From: Flavipsychrobacter sp.
Lineage (GTDB): Bacteria > Bacteroidota > Bacteroidia > Chitinophagales > Chitinophagaceae
NCBI GenBank assembly: GCA_021156265.1
Contig: JAJNBR010000073.1
Coordinates: 1 to 11,090, forward strand
DNA: 11,090 bases
Reading direction: 5' to 3'
How positions within the stretch are numbered: position 1 is the first letter of the stretch; every line of letters begins with the position of its first letter. This document shows positions 6,754-11,090 of the stretch, in pieces. The position numbers were made by a program, and so were the translations under genes. Under the pieces are notes generated by a model. It saw nothing but the letters and a program-made list of their open reading frames with translations. It was not told the origin of the DNA and ran no database searches.

Positions 6754-6918
6754 ATGAAGCTAAAAAACAGGGCAGTTATATTGTCATTTGTGATGCTGCT
6801 GTGCGTAGTCATTCTCCTAATCGGAACGATGTTATATAAGCTGTCGTCTTCAGGGAAAAATGTTGATGTTCATTTCCCCGCTTTCCTGAGTTTGCAAGTC
6901 AAAAACATTATGTCATAA
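6754..6918 (+). CDS. Short single-TM ORF whose 3' end is the hairpin repeat
   Basis: 54-codon ORF beginning MKLKNRAVIL, with a strong hydrophobic stretch AVILSFVMLLCVVILLIGTM (residues ~7-26) preceded by positive residues, so it would make a single-pass inner-membrane or signal-anchored peptide. The last codons (FPAFLSLQVKN) are encoded by copy 2 of the dispersed hairpin repeat, so the C-terminus may be artificial: the ORF could be the 5' remnant of a longer membrane or secreted protein cut by the repeat. A longer frame from 6649 is open but its first 35 residues look non-coding. No homologue is recognised. Could also be a chance ORF. Confidence 0.4.
   Translation: MKLKNRAVILSFVMLLCVVILLIGTMLYKLSSSGKNVDVHFPAFLSLQVKNIMS
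6879..6902. repeat. Dispersed hairpin repeat, copy 2
   Basis: CGCTTTCCTGAGTTTGCAA at 6879-6897 is identical to copy 1 and continues as GTCA instead of CTCA, which breaks one pair of the stem. It overlaps the 3' end of the 54-codon ORF in frame. The similarity extends over about 23 of 24 bases, more than the hairpin alone would require, which favours shared descent over chance. Confidence 0.65.
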
Positions 6919-6945
6919 AGGATGTCTAATTTAAACATTTTATTG

Positions 6946-6953
6946 TATATTTG
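6946..6953 (+). promoter_or_regulatory. Bacteroidota-type -7 box (TATATTTG)
   Basis: TATATTTG is an exact TAnnTTTG match and is followed by CACTAATAG, a plausible start region. No clear TTTG -33 element lies 19-21 bp upstream. No ORF starts within the next 300 bp on the plus strand, so if active it would produce a long leader or a non-coding RNA reading toward the lipoprotein gene. Confidence 0.4.
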
Positions 6954-7120
6954 CACTAATAGTTCTTTGAAAGAAGGAAAGGTGGATCGGATTTCCCGGT
7001 TGTGTGTATTTTGAATTTCTAAAAAACATATACAAACATACACAAGACCATCGCCAGCGGGCGGCAACAACCGAGCATAGCGAGCCGTGAACGCCTTTGA
7101 AAAAGACACCCAACACGGTG

Positions 7121-7141
7121 AACAACGGTTATCATTTTGCA
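7121..7141. repeat. Direct repeat, left copy
   Basis: Starts AACAACG and contains GTTATCATTTTGCA (7128-7141). The right copy at 7231-7253 begins AACAAAA and contains GTTATCATTTTTTGCA; the two differ by two substitutions and a 2-nt gap. The repeats bracket a short structured segment. Confidence 0.6.
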
Positions 7142-7149
7142 GCAGACTA

Positions 7150-7192
7150 AAATCGCCGCAAATCCTTAACAGGAGATACTTTCGGCGGATTT
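7150..7192. repeat. Inverted repeat between the direct repeats
   Basis: AAATCGCCG (7150-7158) pairs with CGGCGGATTT (7183-7192) with one bulged base, leaving a 24-nt loop. It lies inside the segment bracketed by the direct repeats. Confidence 0.45.
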
Positions 7193-7201
7193 AGTAGAAA
7201 T

Positions 7202-7233
7202 GTTGCCAAAAATTTTCCGGTAAAAACGGCAAC
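7202..7233. repeat. Inverted repeat GTTGCC/GGCAAC
   Basis: GTTGCC (7202-7207) and GGCAAC (7228-7233) form a 6-bp stem; inside it TTTTCCGGTAAAA can also pair partly. It abuts the right direct repeat. Confidence 0.45.
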
Positions 7234-7253
7234 AAAAGTTATCATTTTTTGCA
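7231..7253. repeat. Direct repeat, right copy
   Basis: AACAAAAG followed by TTATCATTTTTTGCA; counterpart of the copy at 7121-7141, 110 bp away. See the left copy for differences. Confidence 0.6.
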
Positions 7254-7467
7254 AAGGTCCCGCCGGCATCAACCAGGACGATTGACGCTTTAGCTGGGGT
7301 CTTCTTGCCCTTATTGATGTTCCCGCTGCTCTGTATTTATACTTTATGGGATAATTATCTCCTGTAAAAAAATCGCCCGGTGGATTTATCGTCATACCCA
7401 TGGCACGTATGCTGTTTATTACCGCTATCAGATACGCTAACGGCATGATTATGTTTAAGTTAAGTAT

Positions 7468-7947
7468 ATGAAACAGATCATCTCAATTTTAGCGATAGCT
7501 GCCATGGCAGCAACATCTTGTAATAGTGCTACGAGTAAAGAAGCGAAAGCCGCAGCAATAGCACAGCAGCGTTCTTTAGATTCTATGCAAACGGAAATGG
7601 CCAGGCAGCATATAGTTGACTCCATGAATCAGGCTACAGCACTCGCAGCAGCAGCCGCAGCAAAAACCCAGGGCGCAAACGGCACAACAAGAACACGAAC
7701 GCGTACAGTATATGTAAACGGTAGCAGCCAGCCTGCTGTAGTTGTTAACGAACAACCGGCAACCGCAAAACAGAAAAAAGGCTGGAGTGCCAAAGCTAAG
7801 GGCGCGGTAATAGGTGCGGGCGCGGGCGCTATAACAGGTGCTATGGTAAGTGACCAAAAAGGTAAAGGTGCCATAATAGGCGGTGTAATAGGTGCCGGTG
7901 CAGGCCTGGGTGCAGGTGCGATCATCGATAAAAACCAGGGCCGCTAA
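7468..7947 (+). CDS. Glycine-zipper lipoprotein (YMGG-like)
   Basis: 159-residue predicted lipoprotein. The signal sequence MKQIISILAIAAMAATSC ends in a lipobox with Cys18. Residues ~22-66 are Ala/Glu/Lys/Gln-rich and probably helical, 72-105 form a low-complexity linker with RTRTRT (75-80), and 109-153 contain alternating Gly/Ala stretches (KGAVIGAGAGAITGAMVSD, then KGKGAIIGGVIGAGAGLGAG) that match glycine-zipper segments of the YMGG-like type, able to pack in or across membranes. The protein is expected on the periplasmic face of the outer or inner membrane. Its function is not known; such proteins are common in Bacteroidota. ATG at 7468 is chosen for the lipoprotein signal. The gene is isolated: a gene-poor region precedes it and a strong terminator follows 26 bp after the stop. 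Confidence 0.85.
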   Translation: MKQIISILAIAAMAATSCNSATSKEAKAAAIAQQRSLDSMQTEMARQHIVDSMNQATALAAAAAAKTQGANGTTRTRTRTVYVNGSSQPAVVVNEQPATAKQKKGWSAKAKGAVIGAGAGAITGAMVSDQKGKGAIIGGVIGAGAGLGAGAIIDKNQGR

Positions 7948-7973
7948 AAAACATAACGACCAGGCAATGAAGG

Positions 7974-8000
7974 AACCTCCCGGCATGCCGGGAGGTTTTT
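7974..8000 (+). terminator. Rho-independent terminator of the lipoprotein gene
   Basis: A perfect 24-bp palindrome at 7974-7997 (left arm AACCTCCCGGC) forms a GC-rich stem of 10 pairs around CATG and runs into five T residues (7996-8000) followed by AATAATTT. It begins 26 bp after the stop codon. Confidence 0.92.
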
Positions 8001-8022
8001 AATAATTTAAATCGGCCAGCTG

Positions 8023-8043
8023 TCCTGGGTTTGCAACTCAGGA
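8023..8043. repeat. Dispersed hairpin repeat, copy 3
   Basis: CCTGGGTTTGCAACTCAGG (8024-8042) is a one-base variant of the core found at 4445 and 6886; with the outer T-A the stem is 9 bp including a G-T wobble, with a TGC loop. The change A to G keeps pairing in RNA, as expected if an RNA or single-strand hairpin is the selected form. It lies between the lipoprotein terminator and the membrane-protein gene. Confidence 0.65.
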
Positions 8044-8116
8044 TTTGCCGATGTAAATTCACTATTGACATCTGATAGCCGCCGATTCCTAACTGTTCCT
8101 AAAATCAACAGGCAAC

Positions 8117-8563
8117 ATGAGACAAAAACGATTCTGGCTAAAATTAACCGGCATGGCACTGCTGCTGCATGTCGCTTTGATCATCTGTTCCATACTCGAA
8201 GTAGCTATCTACTCCTATTTAATTGTCCCCGGGCAGGACAATGCACACTATCAACGTCACGCTGAAACCTCCGGACCCTGGATCTCAGGACTGGTGGGTT
8301 CACTATTTGTTTTCCTGCTTGTCAGGCGCTATATCAGATCTAACAGTGATCGCCGCTTAACATACGCCATAGCTTTGCCGGTTGTTTATATGATCATGGA
8401 CATCGCGATGCTACTACCCTTCCAGATCAACTGGCGTGAACACTTACCGGTATTCCTGATGGCGAACGGGGCTAAACTGGCTGCATCATTGCTGAGCTAT
8501 TACATGTACAAGGGGTCTCCTGCAAAGGACCAGCCGGCCCCTATCCAGGAGCCGCGGCTATAA
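8117..8563 (+). CDS. Four-TM integral membrane protein of unknown function
   Basis: 148-residue inner-membrane protein with four predicted helices: ~10-37 (TGMALLLHVALIICSILEVA and onward), ~55-72 (WISGLVGSLFVFLLVRRYI), ~83-101 (YAIALPVVYMIMDIAMLLPF) and ~111-131 (PVFLMANGAKLAASLLSYYM). The loop between helices 1 and 2 is polar and His-containing (PGQDNAHYQRHAETSGPW), and RRYIRSNSDRR (70-80) is a positive cytoplasmic loop, giving N-in/C-in topology. The C-terminal tail is short and proline-rich. No catalytic motif or known family is recognised. The ATG at 8117 places positive residues (MRQKRFWLK) before helix 1; another frame starting at 8065 overlaps it but looks non-coding. It converges with the cupin gene 34 bp downstream. 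Confidence 0.75.
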   Translation: MRQKRFWLKLTGMALLLHVALIICSILEVAIYSYLIVPGQDNAHYQRHAETSGPWISGLVGSLFVFLLVRRYIRSNSDRRLTYAIALPVVYMIMDIAMLLPFQINWREHLPVFLMANGAKLAASLLSYYMYKGSPAKDQPAPIQEPRL

Positions 8564-8597
8564 AAAGGACAATAGATTGCCTTCGCAAACCGGAGTA

Positions 8598-9077
8598 CTA
8601 ACGTTGCACCCTTTTCCGCGGATCGTCATTCGGGTCAACGTAATTGATCTCGAACGGCCCCATGCCATGCAACTGTACAATGGTTTCTGCATCGGCAGCC
8701 GCGAAATGGTTCGTTCTTGCGGGCATCACCAAAAAGCTTCCCGGACTCTGGGGTATGAGACCAGTTTTTTCGAACTTATCACCCATACCCATTTTAAAAT
8801 TGCCGGAAATGACCGTTATGTGCTCATCGGTAGGATGCCAATGGGCAGGCACAATATATCCGGCCGGAAACTTGATACGAATCGTAAACATGCCCTTTGC
8901 GGCGGGGTTGCCACTGAGCACTGCAACTTTGGCCCCCCTGGGCAAGCCTGCGGGTGCATCCATCCACTGCATTTTACCGGGCGATAACATAACATGGTTG
9001 TGATGATTGTGTTGTGCCTGGGCAGCCGGAGATGAACAGATGAGCGTGCCCGCGAGCAGCAGAATAGTCAGTTTCAT
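8598..9077 (-). CDS. Secreted cupin-domain protein
   Basis: 159-residue exported cupin. The signal peptide MKLTILLLAGTLICSSPAAQ ends near AQA, and the mature N-terminus is His-rich (HNHHNH, 23-28). Cupin motif 1 is intact: GYIVPAHWHPTDEHITVISG (73-92) supplies H79, H81 and E85. Motif 2 GSFLVMPARTNHF (113-125) supplies H124, so the usual 3-His/1-Glu metal site is complete. The closing segment IVQLHGMGPFEINYVDPNDD (133-152) is typical of periplasmic cupins of unknown substrate found in many Bacteroidota and Proteobacteria. The start at 9077 is preferred over 9152 because the extra 25 residues would precede the signal peptide. Metal-dependent isomerase or dioxygenase activity is possible but not shown. 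Confidence 0.9.
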   Translation of the reverse strand: MKLTILLLAGTLICSSPAAQAQHNHHNHVMLSPGKMQWMDAPAGLPRGAKVAVLSGNPAAKGMFTIRIKFPAGYIVPAHWHPTDEHITVISGNFKMGMGDKFEKTGLIPQSPGSFLVMPARTNHFAAADAETIVQLHGMGPFEINYVDPNDDPRKRVQR

Positions 9078-9198
9078 AGTGATAGTTTTAGAATTAGCTA
9101 GCTTAAATATTATGCCTAAGGCCGCCCGGCGTGGGCATCTACTACCTCGCACCGGCAGCCAGCAAGCACAGCACGAAATGAAAAAACCAGTGACCGCC

Positions 9199-10728
9199 TT
9201 ATTTTTTTTCCTGATTTTTTAGCTTCAAGTCGTAAAAATCAGTCCGCCTGTCTTTGAGATTTCTTACGCTGCCATAGCTGTGCAATTCGTGTAGTAACGA
9301 GAGATCAACTTCGGCTATCAGGATCATCTCTGTGTTGGCGGTAGCCTCGCTCTTGATGCAGTTGGACGGGAAAGCAAAATCGCTGGGTGTAAATACCGCT
9401 GCCTGCGAGTACTGTATGTCCATGTTTTCAACCTTGGGTAAGTTGCCTACGCTTCCGGTTATCGCAACGAAGCACTCGTTTTCTATGGCCCGTGCCTGCG
9501 CACATAGCCGTACGCGCATATAGGCATTCTGCGTATCCGTTAAAAACGGGACAAAGAGTATCTGCATACCCTCGGCGGCCAGCAAACGCGGCAACTCGGG
9601 AAATTCTACATCATAGCATATCAGGATACCTATCCGGCCGGCATCAGTATCAAATACCTTAAGGCTGTCGCCGCCGTGTATGCCCCAATGCTTGGCCTCG
9701 TCGGGCGTTATATGAATTTTCTCATACTTGTCTACAGTGCCGTTACGATGACATAGATAGCCGATGTTTTTCAACGCCCCATCCTCAATGCTAGGCAAAC
9801 TGCCTGTGATAATATTTACATTATACCTGATGGCCATCTCCTGGAAGCGCTCCTTCATTTCGGGGGTGAATTTTGCCAGTTCGCGCATGGCGTCAGCTTC
9901 AGACAAATGGTTAAAACCGGCCAGCAACGGGCCGTTGAACAACTCAGGAAACATGGCAAAATCGCTGTGGTATGCAGAGACCGAATCGACAAAGTACTCT
10001 ACCTGGCGGAACATCTCATCAAGGTCTTTGTAAGGACGCATTTGCCATTGTATCAAACCTATCCTTACATAGGTCTTTACGTTGAACAGGCTTTTCAGGT
10101 CGGACACGTAATACACGTTGAACCATTGCAGCAATGTGGCAAACTCCCTGCTCTGCGCGTCATCGGGCATATAGTTGTGGAGCACCTTCTTTACATGAAA
10201 GTCGTTAGCCAGCTGGAAGGAAAGCACAGGGTCGTAAATTTCCTTGTTCTTTACTTTTTGTATGTATTGTTTGGGGGTTAAGGTAGTAGCATGTGCATGG
10301 TAGTTCGGCAGGCGGCCGCCAAATATGATCGCCCGGAGATTCAGATTTTCACAAAGATCTTTGCGTGCATCATAAAGCCTTCTTCCCAATCTTAACCCCC
10401 TGTAATCGGGATGAATAAATATTTCGATGCCATACAACACATCTCCTTTCGGATCGTGTGTGCTAAAACTGTAGTTGCCGGTAATTTGCTTATAGGTATG
10501 ATCGTCGCCGTACTTTTTGTAGTCGACGATAATAGAAAGCGCGCAGCCTACAACTATTCCGCCTATTTTGATCACTATCTGGCCCTCGGGGAACTTGGCT
10601 ATCAGCCTTTCAAGCGCGCTGATGCTCCAGAAACCTCCCTGCCAGCCGGGGTAGGATGCCTTCATCGCATCCAGCAGCTGTTGGTAATCTTCAATATGCA
10701 ATGGACCGATCTCGACTTGTTCTATCAT
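9199..10728 (-). CDS. Bifunctional GNAT acetyltransferase / carbon-nitrogen hydrolase
   Basis: 509-residue fusion. Residues ~5-205 are a GNAT-like N-acetyltransferase: GIEIFIHPDYRGLRLGRRLY (100-119) is the acetyl-CoA-binding strand and loop (R/Q-x-x-G-x-G/A type). Residues ~221-500 are a nitrilase-superfamily domain with the full catalytic triad: Glu262 in FPELF, Lys337 in KYEKIHI and Cys371 in ILICYDVEFPELP. The second domain therefore should cleave amide or related C-N bonds. The architecture matches the GNAT/C-N hydrolase fusions known in Bacteroidota and Firmicutes (YhcX-like), whose substrate is not known to me. No signal peptide, so cytoplasmic. The reading frame is single and intact. 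ATG at 10728 begins MIEQVEIGPLHIEDYQQLLD, a normal GNAT start. The secreted cupin gene follows 121 bp further in the same direction, but without a sign of shared function. Confidence 0.95.
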   Translation of the reverse strand: MIEQVEIGPLHIEDYQQLLDAMKASYPGWQGGFWSISALERLIAKFPEGQIVIKIGGIVVGCALSIIVDYKKYGDDHTYKQITGNYSFSTHDPKGDVLYGIEIFIHPDYRGLRLGRRLYDARKDLCENLNLRAIIFGGRLPNYHAHATTLTPKQYIQKVKNKEIYDPVLSFQLANDFHVKKVLHNYMPDDAQSREFATLLQWFNVYYVSDLKSLFNVKTYVRIGLIQWQMRPYKDLDEMFRQVEYFVDSVSAYHSDFAMFPELFNGPLLAGFNHLSEADAMRELAKFTPEMKERFQEMAIRYNVNIITGSLPSIEDGALKNIGYLCHRNGTVDKYEKIHITPDEAKHWGIHGGDSLKVFDTDAGRIGILICYDVEFPELPRLLAAEGMQILFVPFLTDTQNAYMRVRLCAQARAIENECFVAITGSVGNLPKVENMDIQYSQAAVFTPSDFAFPSNCIKSEATANTEMILIAEVDLSLLHELHSYGSVRNLKDRRTDFYDLKLKNQEKK

Positions 10729-10752
10729 ATAATTCGTCGTACTAAAATTATG

Positions 10753-10760
10753 CTAAGGTA
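10753..10760 (-). promoter_or_regulatory. Candidate -7 box for the GNAT/nitrilase gene
   Basis: Minus-strand TACCTTAG differs by one base from TAnnTTTG and ends 24 bp before the start codon. A TTGAC lies about 23 bp upstream, longer than the usual spacing. Weak. Confidence 0.25.
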
Positions 10761-10793
10761 ATAAAGAACAGCGCCTTTGCTTAGTCAATTAGC

Positions 10794-10827
10794 CTGCAGC
10801 GTCAGAGAATGCAGCAGAGCGTTGCAG
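10794..10827. repeat. Imperfect inverted repeat
   Basis: CTGCAGCG (10794-10801) and CGTTGCAG (10820-10827) can pair over 8 bp with one G-T wobble and an 18-nt loop, in the 222-bp spacer between the GNAT/nitrilase and VOC genes. There is no T-run on the minus strand, so a terminator for the VOC gene is uncertain. Confidence 0.3.
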
Positions 10828-10950
10828 AGTGCCATACCTAAGCCGCTTTGATCTGTTCCTGTATGTTCATATAAAATACTAAATTACGGTTTGCTTACGC
10901 TGCCTTTTCAAAATCCAGGCTGCCATTAGTTTTCAACCGCAGGACTTGCC

Positions 10951-11090
10951 CTACATGTGAAACACATTGAACTTATGCCCATCCGGGTCGGCAAAAACAA
11001 AACCATAGTAACCCGCTCCAAATGCTTCCGGTGAGGAAACAATTTTTCCACCTGCCTCTTCCACCTCTTTGGCCCAGCTATCCGCCTGTT
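10951..11090 (-). CDS. VOC-family (glyoxalase/bleomycin-resistance-like) protein, C-terminal 45 residues
   Basis: Partial gene whose 5' part lies beyond the right edge. The readable C-terminus is QADSWAKEVEEAGGKIVSSP, then EAFGAGYYGFVFADPDGHKF, then NVFHM and stop (TAG at 10951-10953). The AGGKIV...G-Y-Y-G...F-x-DPDGHKF pattern is characteristic of the last beta-alpha-beta-beta-beta module of vicinal-oxygen-chelate proteins. A specific activity (glyoxalase, dioxygenase or resistance protein) cannot be assigned from this fragment. Confidence 0.85.
   Translation of the reverse strand, partial: QADSWAKEVEEAGGKIVSSPEAFGAGYYGFVFADPDGHKFNVFHM

Larger units (their letters stand above)
6919..7467. 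other. Gene-poor region, possible mobile-element leader or remnant
   Basis: 549 bp without a supportable gene. In order: a promoter-like TATATTTGC (6946-6954) followed by AGTTCTTTGAAAG; an imperfect inverted repeat TGTGTATTTTG/CAAACATACACA (7003-7013 and 7033-7044); a CG-richer stretch (7045-7120); two ~21-bp direct repeats (7121-7141 and 7231-7253) flanking ~90 bp with two potential hairpins; and AT-rich DNA up to the lipoprotein gene. The composition and repeats are unlike the neighbouring genes. The layout recalls leader regions seen in Bacteroidota conjugative elements, but this comes from memory, not a search. Alternatively it is a long 5' leader or a non-coding RNA. Confidence 0.4.

Noticed and set aside
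6870..7125. Two overlapping minus-strand ORFs (79 and 61 codons)
   Set aside because: They overlap each other in different frames across the promoter box and inverted repeat, and have no recognisable domain; more likely non-coding repeat-associated sequence.
7445..7460. TATGTTTA as a -7 promoter box for the lipoprotein gene
   Set aside because: One base off consensus and only about a dozen bases before the start codon, leaving too short a leader to be credible without a -33 element.
7576..7986. Minus-strand ORFs of 98 and 136 codons opposite the glycine-zipper gene
   Set aside because: Cys/Ala/Pro-rich translations are the expected antisense of a Gly/Ala-repeat gene, which has a lipoprotein signal and its own terminator.
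8577..9003. Plus-strand ORFs of 119 and 136 codons
   Set aside because: Antisense to the secreted cupin, whose signal peptide and both cupin motifs are intact.
1..11090. CRISPR array, tRNA, rRNA or complete insertion sequence
   Set aside because: No regularly spaced repeats with unique spacers, no tRNA-like cloverleaf with a T-loop consensus, no rRNA sequence and no transposase ORF were seen on reading both strands.

Overview
The window looks like chromosomal DNA of a member of the Bacteroidota, most likely Sphingobacteriales or Chitinophagales. The basis is the IleS type (GIHH in place of a classical HIGH), a TAnnTTTG-type -7 promoter box in front of ileS, the lack of Shine-Dalgarno sequences, the AraC protein with a heavy-metal-associated-like N-terminus, and a bifunctional GNAT/nitrilase protein. 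Genus is not resolved from sequence alone.

Layout. Positions 1-2051 (minus) hold the N-terminal ~683 codons of isoleucyl-tRNA synthetase, running off the left edge. A divergent spacer with two adjacent perfect hairpins separates it from a plus-strand pair of exported proteins: an LpxR-like lipid A 3-O-deacylase family outer-membrane protein (2393-3472) and an astacin-family zinc metalloprotease predicted to be a lipoprotein (3617-4432). Convergent to these is a small exported protein of unknown function (4464-4874, minus). A ~710-bp gene-poor stretch rich in inverted repeats follows, then an AraC-type regulator with an N-terminal HMA-like domain (5586-6146) and a small cupin-fold protein (6258-6611), which look like a regulator/target pair. 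After a 54-codon single-TM ORF (6754-6918) comes a ~550-bp gene-poor stretch (6919-7467) with a promoter-like TATATTTG box, inverted repeats and a ~21-bp direct repeat; it resembles a leader or remnant of a mobile element. Next are a glycine-zipper lipoprotein (7468-7947) with a textbook terminator, a four-TM membrane protein (8117-8563), a secreted cupin (8598-9077, minus), the GNAT/carbon-nitrogen hydrolase fusion (9199-10728, minus) and the C-terminal end of a VOC/glyoxalase-like protein (10951-11090, minus).

The genes do not form one pathway. Several encode cell-envelope or exported proteins (LpxR-like, astacin, 136-aa exported protein, Gly-zipper lipoprotein, 4-TM protein, secreted cupin). 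The main unexplained signals are a short dispersed hairpin repeat (core CTGAGTTTGCAACTCAG) present in three clear copies in intergenic or ORF-end positions, and the two gene-poor structured regions. No complete mobile element, CRISPR array, tRNA or rRNA gene was seen, and no complete new defence or biosynthetic system can be claimed from this sequence.
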